Shown: in pieces, positions 18,240 through 27,279 of the stretch
How the letters are laid out: the number at the start of each line of letters is the position of its first letter
Position numbering within the stretch: the stretch's first letter is position 1
DNA from: Chloroflexota bacterium
GTDB taxonomy: Bacteria; Chloroflexota; Anaerolineae; Anaerolineales; Villigracilaceae
Direction: 5' to 3'
NCBI GenBank assembly: GCA_026390015.1
Contig: JAPLGS010000141.1
Location: 37,071 to 101,070 of the forward strand
Length of the DNA: 64,000 nucleotides
Made by a program: the position numbers and the translations under genes
The notes under the pieces: model-generated
The model's database searches: none
Told to the model about the DNA's origin: nothing
What the model saw: the letters and a program-made list of their open reading frames with translations, nothing else

Positions 18240-19502
18240 GTGAAAATTTCTTTTGCGCCATCTGCTGATACTAAAGTGATTATCAATGTGCTGCTTGATA
18301 TATTCGAGAGGCGCGCTGATTCTGTTTCCACGCGCGTAATTAAAGTTAAATTGCGTGAGATAAATTTGCCCGCTTATTTTTCGCAGCAAGACCCTGAACC
18401 TCGCATGATCGCAAACCAGCAATTGCAAAGTCTCACAGATTTAAATTTGATTCAACTCAAATGGCTTGCGGGTGAAGAACATCATTTACTTGAATCAGTA
18501 ACACTTATTACAGCCCATGAACTTTACTCTCTACTCCATCGTATTCCCATCTCCAAGCAACGTTCCCAACTCGAATCCTTTTTGCTTGCCGATAAATTCC
18601 GTTTTTCTTCGGATGATTGGCGCGCCCGCGCATTGAATTACATCCTGGACAAAATCCGCGCTGGAAAATCCCCGTCCCCGTTCAGTCTTTCCGCTTCAGA
18701 CTTTAACGCAGATCTGCTCGCTGCACTACTGGCATTATCCACCCTTCAGGCAGAGACCCCTCAGCGCGTGTTTAGTGTACACGTTTTCAATGACACCAAG
18801 CGCTTCGATTATTTACGACCCGCGCTGATTCGACTTGCGCGTCCAGCCAATCCCGAATGGAAATTACTAACCAATGAAGACTTGCTGCGTGAATTAAATC
18901 TTGTCGCCAACCCAGGTTATATTCACCTTTCGGGTAACTGGCAACTTACCACCGTTGATGGGGAAGTGCTTTCGCTGAATGGCTTTTCACCATCTATTGG
19001 ATTTCCCGCTGCGCAAATCTCATCCATCCAAACCGTATCTGTCCACGCGGATTCTGTTTTATGCATCGAGAATCTAACTTCTTTCCACGAATTTATCCGC
19101 GCCACATCCCACTCGCCGCATCCTCTGCCTTTCGCAATTATTTGTTTAATGGGCAATCCTTCCCCCGCCATCCGCCGCCTGCTGCGACTTATTCCTGAAG
19201 AAACAAAAATCCACCTTTGGTCAGATATGGATTATGGCGGATTCAACATCCTATCTCAACTACGGAAACAAGTCAGCATGCACGCTGAACCTTTTCTGAT
19301 GGATATATCCACGTTTGAGAAACACGCGGCGTTATCACGCCCTTTGACTCAAGCTGATATTCGCAATTTGAAGCGGCTTGCCTTCAACCCCAATTTGCGG
19401 GATGTTCAGTCGGTGATCGAATATCTACTCAGTCGCGGGCTGAAGTTGGAGCAGGAAGCGATTGATCAGTCACAGCTAATAATGGCGGCACCTAATACCT
19501 GA
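18240..19502 (+). CDS. jetD: Wadjet system subunit JetD (Toprim nuclease, DUF2220)
   Basis: 420 residues with a GTG start. The N-terminal half contains winged-helix-like DNA-binding sequence. The C-terminal half is a Toprim-like domain: conserved Glu in LCIENLTSFHEF near residue 280, and the D-x-D motif in WSDMDYGG near residue 330, as in topoisomerase VI/Spo11-related nucleases. JetD cuts the DNA once the SMC motor has judged it to be a small circle. It lies 49 bases after jetC, closing the operon. All expected catalytic elements are visible, so the system is likely functional. Confidence 0.9.
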   Translation: MKISFAPSADTKVIINVLLDIFERRADSVSTRVIKVKLREINLPAYFSQQDPEPRMIANQQLQSLTDLNLIQLKWLAGEEHHLLESVTLITAHELYSLLHRIPISKQRSQLESFLLADKFRFSSDDWRARALNYILDKIRAGKSPSPFSLSASDFNADLLAALLALSTLQAETPQRVFSVHVFNDTKRFDYLRPALIRLARPANPEWKLLTNEDLLRELNLVANPGYIHLSGNWQLTTVDGEVLSLNGFSPSIGFPAAQISSIQTVSVHADSVLCIENLTSFHEFIRATSHSPHPLPFAIICLMGNPSPAIRRLLRLIPEETKIHLWSDMDYGGFNILSQLRKQVSMHAEPFLMDISTFEKHAALSRPLTQADIRNLKRLAFNPNLRDVQSVIEYLLSRGLKLEQEAIDQSQLIMAAPNT

Positions 19503-19595
19503 TCATTCACGTTTGTTCAGCAACGTCATTTGTGAATGGCAACTGCTTCAATCGCAATACGCAATGAGATCTTATGCGGGATGCGGTTCAGTTCC

Positions 19596-19618
19596 CTGTG
19601 CTGGCTACTTGCTTCATC
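19596..19618 (+). repeat. Dispersed 23-nt intergenic repeat, copy 1
   Basis: Matches the pattern CTGTGCTGGCTnnnTGCTTyATC also seen at 38604-38626 and 46004-46026. All three copies fall outside recognised genes. Here it lies between jetD and the end of the galactoside operon, in a 130-base gap with no gene. Confidence 0.5.
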
Positions 19619-19632
19619 CGTCAATTTTTTTG

Positions 19633-20856
19633 TCAGTCATTACACGCCATCCAATAATCCTGCAAAATCCTGCTAATCTTCCATTCAATGACCTTCGCAG
19701 CGTTTATATCGGTGCGCCCAACGAATTGGCTTAACAACGAATAAGGCAAAGTTATTTCGCCAAGGTTTTTCATCAACCGCAAAAATGCAGCGTGTACTTC
19801 TGGTTGAACCCAATAATAACGAACACGGTCACACAGACTATAAATGCGTTTGGACGCTTGCTCGGCTTCAGTCCCCCGATAATATTTTTCCCAGTATTGA
19901 GGGTGTTGTACCATTACCTTATCCAGAATCTGAATCAAATTGGAACGCTGATCTTTTGCAAACAACTCATCCTCGATTATTGACAGCGCAATGATCGCTT
20001 CGCGGAAAGCAAAAGTCAGGCCAGGGCCAACTTTGAGGATCGCAAAATGATCACACACAAGATCCTTCAAGGCTGCGCGCGTTTGGTAATCAGTCGAATG
20101 CGCTTCATAGATCATGGATTGATTTTCTATAAAACGCGACAATTCGCTTGCTTTCTTTGGTTGATATTCCAAAATGAAATCATCGCCGAATTCCACGCCC
20201 GGTTGGACGACAACTCCAATGACACTTTCCCACGCTGATTCCAATCCTACTCTCAAAAACGCTTCACGCGTGACCTGAATTGTTTGCTGCACCGCTTCAA
20301 TATTTGTCACGCTGACAGTTTCTGCATGTCCGCGCGCGCCGCCCGCAACAGGCACCTCTGTGCCGATCACATAACACAAATTTTTGTTCCCAATTTCATC
20401 AGCCACCTTTGCCAGTTGCGCCGCCCGTTTGGCAGAGACTTCCACGCTCAGCGCGCCTTTCGGATCATCGCCCAAATTCATACTGCAATCGAGATGGATT
20501 TTGACAAAGCCTGCCCGCACATAATCGTGGATCAAGCTTTCCGCTTTTTGCATGGCCGAGTTTGCAAATTCATTTTGCCAGACATTTGGACCTAAATGGT
20601 CGCCGCCTAAAATAATATTTTCAAATGGAAAATTACTTTCTTCAGCAATGCCGCGGACATAAGTGACAAAATCTTTGGGGGTCATGCCAGTGTATCCGCC
20701 AAATTGATTGACCTGGTTGCAGGTGGCTTCGATCAATAATTTCCCATGCTTTTTTTGCATGGCGGCCCGTAATACCCATGGATGCGCCGAGCAAATGGAA
20801 GTGATACCTTTTGCTTCGCCGCTTTTTTGAGCAGAGATAATTTCATTCAAATACAT
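19633..20856 (-). CDS. GatZ/KbaZ family protein, probable ketohexose-6-phosphate C4-epimerase
   Basis: 407 residues from the ATG at 20856. It belongs to the family annotated as the class II tagatose-bisphosphate aldolase non-catalytic subunit (GatZ/KbaZ). Recognisable blocks are GITSICSAHPWVL, IEATCNQVNQFGGYTGMTP, ILGGDHLGPN, IHLDCSM, GTEVPVAGGA and FEAHSTDYQT-like YEAHSTDYQT, which line a TIM barrel. No catalytic GatY/KbaY partner is encoded here. Homologues from Anaerolineae have been used as fructose-6-phosphate/tagatose-6-phosphate 4-epimerases, so I infer conversion of tagatose-6-P to fructose-6-P. Last gene of the operon, overlapping the kinase stop by 14 bases. Confidence 0.85.
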   Translation of the reverse strand: MYLNEIISAQKSGEAKGITSICSAHPWVLRAAMQKKHGKLLIEATCNQVNQFGGYTGMTPKDFVTYVRGIAEESNFPFENIILGGDHLGPNVWQNEFANSAMQKAESLIHDYVRAGFVKIHLDCSMNLGDDPKGALSVEVSAKRAAQLAKVADEIGNKNLCYVIGTEVPVAGGARGHAETVSVTNIEAVQQTIQVTREAFLRVGLESAWESVIGVVVQPGVEFGDDFILEYQPKKASELSRFIENQSMIYEAHSTDYQTRAALKDLVCDHFAILKVGPGLTFAFREAIIALSIIEDELFAKDQRSNLIQILDKVMVQHPQYWEKYYRGTEAEQASKRIYSLCDRVRYYWVQPEVHAAFLRLMKNLGEITLPYSLLSQFVGRTDINAAKVIEWKISRILQDYWMACND

Positions 20857-21763
20857 GGCGCATTGCCTCTGCCAATGTTGGCTGGCCTTGTGTGCCGCCC
20901 GCCTTTTGCGTGGAGATGGCTCCGCACACACAGGCTAATCTCAAGGATTTTTCAATCGGCCAGTTATTGAGAAAGCCGTATAAGAATCCAGCATCAAAAG
21001 TATCACCTGCTCCAACTGTGTCTACAACTTTCACGGAAATAGATTCGGATTGGACAATATTATTTCCACTGCAAGCCAGCGCCCCTTGCGCGCCGAATTT
21101 GATGGCGGCAAGTTTACTTTTACAAGCAAGCTGTCGGGAAGCGGATTCAATATCGCCTGACTTTGTAATGGAAAGCGCTTCGGTTTTGTTCGGCAGGATT
21201 ACATCGGTGACTGAAAGCAACTCGTCGAAGCCCAGCCATTTTTCAGACGGGTCATAATTTGTATCGAGCGATGTGGTTAATCCTAATGAATGTGCGCGTT
21301 GAAACAGCGCGGGCAAATCGGGTTGAAGTTTGGTTTGTAGAAAATAGGAAGCCACATGCAGGTGACGTGTTTGGCGGAGCAAACTGTCAGAGACGTCTGA
21401 TGCTTGCAGTTCGGCGATCAGGCCGAGGTGAGTCAATATCGCGCGGTCTGCATCCCGATTCAAAATCACACTGAGTCCAGTTTGTGCATCTGGTCGAACG
21501 ATCACGTTGCTGACATCCACATTTCTTTTTTGCATTTCATCCAGCATGAAATGGCCGAAGACATCATCACCGCACACGCCGATGAATGCAACTTTCAACC
21601 CAAGCCGCGCCGCACCTAATGCAAAAATCGCAGAGGATGAACCCACCGTGAGTGTGGATGAGTCGACGAGTTTTTCCACCTGTCCGAATTCAGGGTTTAC
21701 ATCGCCCGTCAGAATCAGATCGGGGTTGATCTCACCTGTGACGAGAATATCAAACTCAGGCAT
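20843..21763 (-). CDS. PfkB-family sugar kinase
   Basis: 306 residues from the ATG at 21763, the start that best fits the family (PEFDILVTGEINPDLIL). PfkB signature 2 is DTVGAGDTFDAGF near residue 250, with the catalytic Asp in GAGD. The N-terminal signature region around GSSSAIFALGAARLG is present. In this operon the likely substrates are tagatose-6-phosphate (to the 1,6-bisphosphate used by the LacD-like aldolase) or a free ketose; sequence alone cannot decide. It overlaps both neighbours, a sign of tight translational coupling. Confidence 0.87.
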   Translation of the reverse strand: MPEFDILVTGEINPDLILTGDVNPEFGQVEKLVDSSTLTVGSSSAIFALGAARLGLKVAFIGVCGDDVFGHFMLDEMQKRNVDVSNVIVRPDAQTGLSVILNRDADRAILTHLGLIAELQASDVSDSLLRQTRHLHVASYFLQTKLQPDLPALFQRAHSLGLTTSLDTNYDPSEKWLGFDELLSVTDVILPNKTEALSITKSGDIESASRQLACKSKLAAIKFGAQGALACSGNNIVQSESISVKVVDTVGAGDTFDAGFLYGFLNNWPIEKSLRLACVCGAISTQKAGGTQGQPTLAEAMRHVFE

Positions 21764-22901
21764 ACTGAACCTTTGGAATACGTTTTTCAAGAAAGAGATA
21801 AATAAGCAAGGTGATGGAAATTAGCGCGCCAAAAATGGCATACATTTGCGCGCCGCCTACTTTTTCAAACAAGATTGCGCTAAGGAAACCGCCAGCGGCA
21901 GAACCAAAGCCAAAAAGCACGGCGCCGAAAACTCCCTGTGCCGTGGCGCTTAACCCTACAGGCGCATTTTCACTTGCGTACGAAACTCCAGCCACCCAAA
22001 CCGCAGAAAATGTAACACCGTTAATTAATTGAAATACAAGAATGCCCGCGGTGGAATTAAATATCGCATACAGAAATAATCGCAGAGCGGTTACGATCAT
22101 TGCAATGATCAACAATCCATGCGGCTTGAAGCGTGCCAGTAGTTTGTCTGAATAAAAGAACATCGGCAGTTCAGAAACTGTGGCAATGCTCAAAGCGATA
22201 CCCATGAGTGTTTTATTAATTCCCAACTGTTCCATGTACGCGAATAAATATACATTGATACTGGTCAACGCCATGCCGCAAATAAAAGCGGTAAAAAGAA
22301 AAAGGATCAATCTGCGATTTGATAGCAAGGCGCGCAATCCATGTTTAAAAGACGTCTCTTGTTTCACTGGATTAAAAACAAATTTCTGGCTGACGATAAA
22401 TCCAACGAACATCACTATCGCATAAGACCAGAATGCCCAATTCAAGCCATACCTGCCAATCAACACTCCTGCGATCGGAGCGGCCACGCCCCAGCCTATC
22501 GTCCCGCCCACACGGATACGACCATACATTTGACTTTCATCGCCGAGCATGGAAATAGTTGCCGTATCTGCCAGTGAATTAATCGGCGCGACCATAAACG
22601 AGAAAAGTATAACAAGCGTAAAAACTGCGGTAATTGTTTTTACAATAGGATACATCAATGCAAGAACAATCATCAACAAAATCGTTGTACTCATTACCAA
22701 TTTATGGCGATGAGTAATGTCTGCAATGCCTGTCCAAAACGGAGCGCCAACCAATGTGATCAGGGGTGAGATGGCAATCAATAATCCGATCTGCGTGGCT
22801 GAAAAATTCAGGCTTTGATAATACAAAACCAGATAGGGCAGAAAAAAAGCATTCCCGCCAAAGTAAAGCAAATAGAAAGTGAAAGGCCAGATCTTCCGCA
22901 T
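21756..22901 (-). CDS. MFS sugar transporter (LacY/NHS-like MFS_1 subfamily)
   Basis: 381 residues with about 12 predicted membrane helices. The N-terminus (WPFTFYLLYFGGNAFFLPYLVLYY) is typical of the LacY-like/PPP branch. The loop between helices 2 and 3 has the GxxxD-type motif (FWTGIADITHRHK). This is a second uptake route in the operon besides the ABC importer, probably a proton symporter for a free galactoside or hexose, or an efflux route for excess sugar. The ATG overlaps the stop of the LacD-like gene by one base. Confidence 0.87.
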   Translation of the reverse strand: MRKIWPFTFYLLYFGGNAFFLPYLVLYYQSLNFSATQIGLLIAISPLITLVGAPFWTGIADITHRHKLVMSTTILLMIVLALMYPIVKTITAVFTLVILFSFMVAPINSLADTATISMLGDESQMYGRIRVGGTIGWGVAAPIAGVLIGRYGLNWAFWSYAIVMFVGFIVSQKFVFNPVKQETSFKHGLRALLSNRRLILFLFTAFICGMALTSINVYLFAYMEQLGINKTLMGIALSIATVSELPMFFYSDKLLARFKPHGLLIIAMIVTALRLFLYAIFNSTAGILVFQLINGVTFSAVWVAGVSYASENAPVGLSATAQGVFGAVLFGFGSAAGGFLSAILFEKVGGAQMYAIFGALISITLLIYLFLEKRIPKVQYA

Positions 22902-23854
22902 TAAGTTCCGTAGGATTTATACCAATCAAACGGAGCGTCGGTAGTATAGAAATCGGTATAGGGTTTTGCGAGCGCATGACATAACGATGTAAGACGCGAG
23001 ATTCTTTGACGGGCGGTGGTGCGCAGAAATTTTATTCGTTCGTCACTATTCAGCAAAACCGCTTCCTTCCACACGGCGCGGCCAACGGCGATTCCGCTGG
23101 CGCCTGCTTTGCAGGCAACTCCAACTTGTTGAAGAAAGATTTCATAATCAACCGCCGCGGATAGGAGAATCCACGGGATGGGCGATGCTGTGGAAATTTC
23201 TTCGCACGCGTCTTTCCATAATTTTTGATCTGATTCAGCCGCGTCGAGCGGGAACTCCGCTTTGAGAATATCCGCGCCTAGTGGAGTTAATCGTTTTGCA
23301 GATTCGACAACCACATATCTTTTTTCTTCCGATGAAAGTTTTTTGTTTTCATCGAGTGAATACGATAACGGCTCAAGCATAAGTACGAGATCCTGTTTGT
23401 CACATTCGTTCGCAATATTTTTTGTAAATGATTCTATTTCTGGTGCTGTTGGCGAATCAGGATGGTAGTACACGAGCAATTTGATCGCGGATGCGCCCAT
23501 GCGTTTGGCTTTCTCCACGCTCCAGCCTGGGATGATCTGCGCGTGACGGGCAGTTGCGTCACCTGTGTAACCAGTGGATTCAACTGCCACAACCAAGCCA
23601 ACATTATTTGGAATGCAACGCGCGGCAATGGCTTGTGCGGCTGAAACTTCAGGGTCAAGTAAAATAGCTGTCGCACGGGATGCGAGTGCGGAAGTCACAT
23701 CTAATTTGAAACGCGAGAGTTCTTCGTCGCTGGTGAGCGCGGGATTTGCCTTACGCAAATTTTGGCGATGGTCCAGTGCGAGCGCGGTGAAGGTTCCGCG
23801 CGCGGATGAGGTTTGTTGCAGTCCGCGTAATTTTCCTAAAGAAATTTTTTGCAT
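22901..23854 (-). CDS. lacD: LacD-like class I tagatose-1,6-bisphosphate aldolase
   Basis: 317 residues from the ATG at 23854; the longer frame lacks a plausible start. LacD-family blocks are ALALDHRQNLRK, AILLDPEVSAAQA, VVAVESTGYTG, IKLLVYYHPDS and DILKAEFP. The lysine in the last block matches the Schiff-base lysine of class I enzymes. It would cleave tagatose-1,6-bisphosphate to DHAP and glyceraldehyde-3-phosphate. The family also includes sulfofructose-phosphate and related aldolases, but the alpha-galactosidase neighbour favours tagatose. It starts 7 bases after the GH4 stop. Confidence 0.85.
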   Translation of the reverse strand: MQKISLGKLRGLQQTSSARGTFTALALDHRQNLRKANPALTSDEELSRFKLDVTSALASRATAILLDPEVSAAQAIAARCIPNNVGLVVAVESTGYTGDATARHAQIIPGWSVEKAKRMGASAIKLLVYYHPDSPTAPEIESFTKNIANECDKQDLVLMLEPLSYSLDENKKLSSEEKRYVVVESAKRLTPLGADILKAEFPLDAAESDQKLWKDACEEISTASPIPWILLSAAVDYEIFLQQVGVACKAGASGIAVGRAVWKEAVLLNSDERIKFLRTTARQRISRLTSLCHALAKPYTDFYTTDAPFDWYKSYGT

Positions 23855-23861
23855 ATTCTTT

Positions 23862-25193
23862 CTACACTTTATGGATCTTAAATTGCGGCAGATACTCTTT
23901 GTGCTGTTCAAATAATTCATTGGTCATATCGCGAATCTCAGCGAGAGATAGAACTGCCGAGGTGAGTGGGTCGTGAGCTATGGCGCGATAAACCATGGTC
24001 GGGTCGCCTGCAATGGAGGCGGTGATCGCCATTTCTTCGATGCCGCTCGAAAGCTGTGTGAGCAACGCGCATTCAGCAGGCAGCGCGCCAACGTGAATGG
24101 GATGAAAGCCGGCCTTATCCACAACAACGGGGACTTCAACGCACGCGCCATGCGGAAGATTGGTGATGAGATTCGTGTTGCGCACATTGCCGTTGAACTT
24201 GAACATCTCGCCGCCTTTCAGGGCGTTGATGATGTAAGCGGCATATTCATGTTCGCGCTGTAAGTCTTCGGGGGTCAGTGGCTGCGCGAGCCTTTCTTTT
24301 ACTTGATCCTGCCAGGTGGCTTCATTGTGCTGATACTCTTTGAGAATATAAGCATACTCGCCAGGATTCCAGCCTGTGCCTTCCTTGCAATATTTTTCTA
24401 TCAAGTCGGGGCGTTTGCGGAACCACGGATTATATTCAGAATTGTGTCCGCTGGATTCGGTGACGAATTTTCCAAGCGCGAGATACATCTCATTGCGGAC
24501 TTGTTCGTGATTATAGATCTGAGGATTCTCGGTAACAGCTTTATGAATAAGCGGATATGCGTCTTTGCCGTTCCATTTGAAATCCAGATACCATGCCTGA
24601 TGATTGATGCCTGCGCACAAATAATCTATTTCGTTCATCGGAGCGCCGATCCATGCGGCAAGCATTTCGGCGGTGCCTTGCACAGAATGACATAAGCCAG
24701 TAACCGTAATAAAAGTTTGTCTTTGGATCGCGGCGCATAACATTGCCATTGGATTTGTGTAATTGAGCAATACCGCGTTCGGACAATATTTTTCCATGTC
24801 GCGCACAATATCCATCATCGGGTTGATGGTGCGCAGAAAGCGGAAAATTCCCGAAGGTCCGCGCGTGTCGCCGACGTTAATATCCACGCCATATTTTTTG
24901 GGGATTTCAATATCATGCCTCCAGACTTCTGTTGAGCCTGCGAGGATGGTAGTGAGGACAACCTCTGCGCCTTTGAGCGCTTCGGCTCGATCAAGTGTCG
25001 CTTCGACCTTGGCTGGACGGTTGCCCGCCGCGATCAGTTTTTCGACTCCCTTTTTAGCCCATGCGAGTCTTTCAGGGTGAATGTCCATTAATGAGATGGT
25101 GGCATCTTCCAAAAGCGGAAAGGTGAGGATGTCGCGCACGAGTTCGGATGTGAATCCGAGGCTGCCGGCGCCGATGAATGTGATCTTGGTCAT
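23862..25193 (-). CDS. melA: GH4 alpha-galactosidase (MelA-like)
   Basis: 443 residues from the ATG at 25193, preceded by AAGGAG. NAD- and Mn-dependent family 4 glycosidase. The N-terminal Rossmann motif is [11 protein letters not shown], followed by NYTNPMA, the LCHSVQGT block (Cys metal ligand) and the INHQAW block (His metal ligand). CHSVQ is the variant usual in alpha-galactosidases rather than 6-phospho-glucosidases. It would split melibiose or raffinose-type galactosides brought in unphosphorylated by the ABC transporter. Substrate preference is inferred from the motif and operon. Confidence 0.9.
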   Translation of the reverse strand: MTKITFIGAGSLGFTSELVRDILTFPLLEDATISLMDIHPERLAWAKKGVEKLIAAGNRPAKVEATLDRAEALKGAEVVLTTILAGSTEVWRHDIEIPKKYGVDINVGDTRGPSGIFRFLRTINPMMDIVRDMEKYCPNAVLLNYTNPMAMLCAAIQRQTFITVTGLCHSVQGTAEMLAAWIGAPMNEIDYLCAGINHQAWYLDFKWNGKDAYPLIHKAVTENPQIYNHEQVRNEMYLALGKFVTESSGHNSEYNPWFRKRPDLIEKYCKEGTGWNPGEYAYILKEYQHNEATWQDQVKERLAQPLTPEDLQREHEYAAYIINALKGGEMFKFNGNVRNTNLITNLPHGACVEVPVVVDKAGFHPIHVGALPAECALLTQLSSGIEEMAITASIAGDPTMVYRAIAHDPLTSAVLSLAEIRDMTNELFEQHKEYLPQFKIHKV

Positions 25194-25250
25194 GTTATCT
25201 CCTTTTATTTTATATTTTTCCCGTAAGTGATTCGGGAATGACATCAGTTA

Positions 25251-25817
25251 TTACCAGGGTAGTCCACACAAATCTATTTCACCTGAAAGCCAAATTTGAT
25301 CGGCTAACGGCAGAATCATAACGGATGTTTTTAATGAACGACGCTGACTGGTTTGAGTAAAAAATATTTCGTCTGCGAGATGCTCCCAGCCAACGCGCCC
25401 ATAAAATGTACGGCGTTCGTCCGCGCAAACCAATAAACCGAAAGAAGAGTTCATCTTTTCACGCATGAATTTTTCTGCGGCTTTTAATAGCGTGGAGGAT
25501 AGTCCGTGTTTTTGCCAGTTGGGATGAGTTGCCACGCCGCCGACCCCGACCACCCAAACTGGTTTCCCGCCGACAAGAATTTCACGCCTGAGAAAACCCA
25601 ACAAAGTAACGAGTTCGCCGTCTATGTAGCCGAGCGCCATGTATTCTATTGGCGATGACCAGTCAATGCTGTCAAATTCGGGATCGACAGGTGCGGACGG
25701 GTGATGTGCAAAGGCGAGGTGGTCGAGTTGATCAATTAGTTTATTCAACTCAACGGAGATATTGTCGGTGTGGATGATTTCGGTCTGAAGAGTATTCATC
25801 ATATCAAGATTTTTCAT
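25251..25817 (-). CDS. GNAT-family N-acetyltransferase
   Basis: 188 residues from an ATG; a GTG two codons earlier is also possible. GNAT fold: motif A region VVGVGGVATHPNWQKHGLSSTLLKAAEKFM (acetyl-CoA loop Q-x-x-G-L-S), followed by FGLLVCADERRTFYGRVGWE. The substrate is unknown and there is no sugar-specific signal. It sits inside the galactoside operon between the GH4 gene and the DUF4832 lipoprotein, with gaps of 57 and 25 bases. Confidence 0.85.
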   Translation of the reverse strand: MKNLDMMNTLQTEIIHTDNISVELNKLIDQLDHLAFAHHPSAPVDPEFDSIDWSSPIEYMALGYIDGELVTLLGFLRREILVGGKPVWVVGVGGVATHPNWQKHGLSSTLLKAAEKFMREKMNSSFGLLVCADERRTFYGRVGWEHLADEIFFTQTSQRRSLKTSVMILPLADQIWLSGEIDLCGLPW

Positions 25818-25842
25818 TTGCACTCAAAGGTTACCCTGTTTA

Positions 25843-27276
25843 TTATGGCATGACCTTTTCAGATGAAGATTGGATCACAATAAAATTTTTTCCGTGCTTA
25901 AACTTGCCGCCCGCTGATTCCGTTATGGATATATTTCCCAACACGTTGAGTCCTGTCGCCGCGTCAAAAATATTTTCGTTAGCGAATTGAATCGCATATA
26001 GTGGATTTTCGCGCAATGATTCATATCCATCGGGAAGCCAGAGCGCGAGGCGGTATGCACCTTCTTCCGCGTTGGATGGGATGTGCAGCTTTGCTATGAA
26101 TATAGTTGTGCCTGGTTCCCAGCGGCGCGGGTCAATTTCGAGTTTGATTTTGTATGGTGAAGTTTCGTCTTGCCCAACAAGTACAACGTATAAATTACGC
26201 TCATTAATGATCGAGGCAAAACCTGTATTCCGCAAATTGACTATGAGATTCAAGTCGCCGCCTGGGCGGACCTGTTCGTTGAATTCAGCAGAACTAAGCG
26301 ATAGGCGATAGCCCATGCGATTATTGATCTCTTCCATGCAACCAGCAGTTTTCCAGCTTCGAAGCATAGTTTTATTATAAGCTTCGCTGATCGCCGAAAA
26401 ATGCAGCAGGGACATTTCTTGTAATGCACTTTGGCAATCGGAGCGCGGCGGATTAGGCGCGCAGGATTCGCCGCTCATGGGTGTAAAACGAGTCAACTCG
26501 GCCAGGTAGGCTTGGTCACGGATAATGGTGTTTGTGCCGTCGCGTTCGTAGGTGCCGACATCCGTATCGCTGGAAAGGAAACAATCGTTATGATGAGCCA
26601 CACGAGATTGGATTGAACCATCAAAAGCATTTGCTTCCGTCAGAACATTCGGAAATATCTCAATAATATTGGCGGGGTAACGCACCTGAATTGACCGCGT
26701 TTCTGGTAATGCCTTGAGCAACGCAAACAAAATTTCCTGTTTGTCTTGGATATTATCCAATCCATTTGTGGATGTGTGCCACTCGCCCCACGCTCCGATA
26801 AAACCAGCTTCAAGCCATGCGATGACATCCGCGTTATTTTCCATAAGAGGAGTTAATTGGTCAATATGGCGAAGGATTTGTTTCTTGCTAGCATCAGGCT
26901 CAGAATCTGGATATGGGCCTATGTTGTAAACAAAACGAACAATGGCCTTTATGCCCGCATCACGCATATCGGAAAAATTGGTGTTTAAATCGTCAAGCGC
27001 ATCTTCCGGAAGATCGGTCTCGCGCCAATGATCCAAACGAATCTCTGCGTGCACAAGCGTGCTGCCGGTAGCACGTAGAGAACTAAAGCCTACAGGTCCT
27101 GGCAAATCATATGGAGAAAAGAATCCGCGCTCAGGGTTGAGGATGAAAGCGTTAGAGGCGATGTAGGTATGGGTCACACTGACAGGCTCGGGCGAGGGGG
27201 AAGCGAAATTACATCCGATCAGGAAGGAGGAAAGAAGAAAGATAGAAAGTGGAAAGTGAAAAGTGGTGCGCCGCAT
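25843..27276 (-). CDS. DUF4874/DUF4832 lipoprotein, probable extracellular glycosidase-like protein
   Basis: 477 residues. The signal peptide ends in the lipobox FLIGC (Cys about residue 22). The N-terminal DUF4874 part carries the hallmark ILNPERGFFSP and a TIM-barrel-like core with acidic residues in FIGAWGEWHTS, which resembles a glycosidase active site. DUF4832 follows (NDCFLSSDTDVGTY, LLHFSAISEAYN), then a beta-sandwich tail (about 330-430). Found three bases before the permease stop in an operon for galactoside use, so it may act on extracellular oligosaccharides before uptake. Activity of the family is unknown to me. Confidence 0.8.
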   Translation of the reverse strand: MRRTTFHFPLSIFLLSSFLIGCNFASPSPEPVSVTHTYIASNAFILNPERGFFSPYDLPGPVGFSSLRATGSTLVHAEIRLDHWRETDLPEDALDDLNTNFSDMRDAGIKAIVRFVYNIGPYPDSEPDASKKQILRHIDQLTPLMENNADVIAWLEAGFIGAWGEWHTSTNGLDNIQDKQEILFALLKALPETRSIQVRYPANIIEIFPNVLTEANAFDGSIQSRVAHHNDCFLSSDTDVGTYERDGTNTIIRDQAYLAELTRFTPMSGESCAPNPPRSDCQSALQEMSLLHFSAISEAYNKTMLRSWKTAGCMEEINNRMGYRLSLSSAEFNEQVRPGGDLNLIVNLRNTGFASIINERNLYVVLVGQDETSPYKIKLEIDPRRWEPGTTIFIAKLHIPSNAEEGAYRLALWLPDGYESLRENPLYAIQFANENIFDAATGLNVLGNISITESAGGKFKHGKNFIVIQSSSEKVMP

Positions 27277-27279
27277 GAT

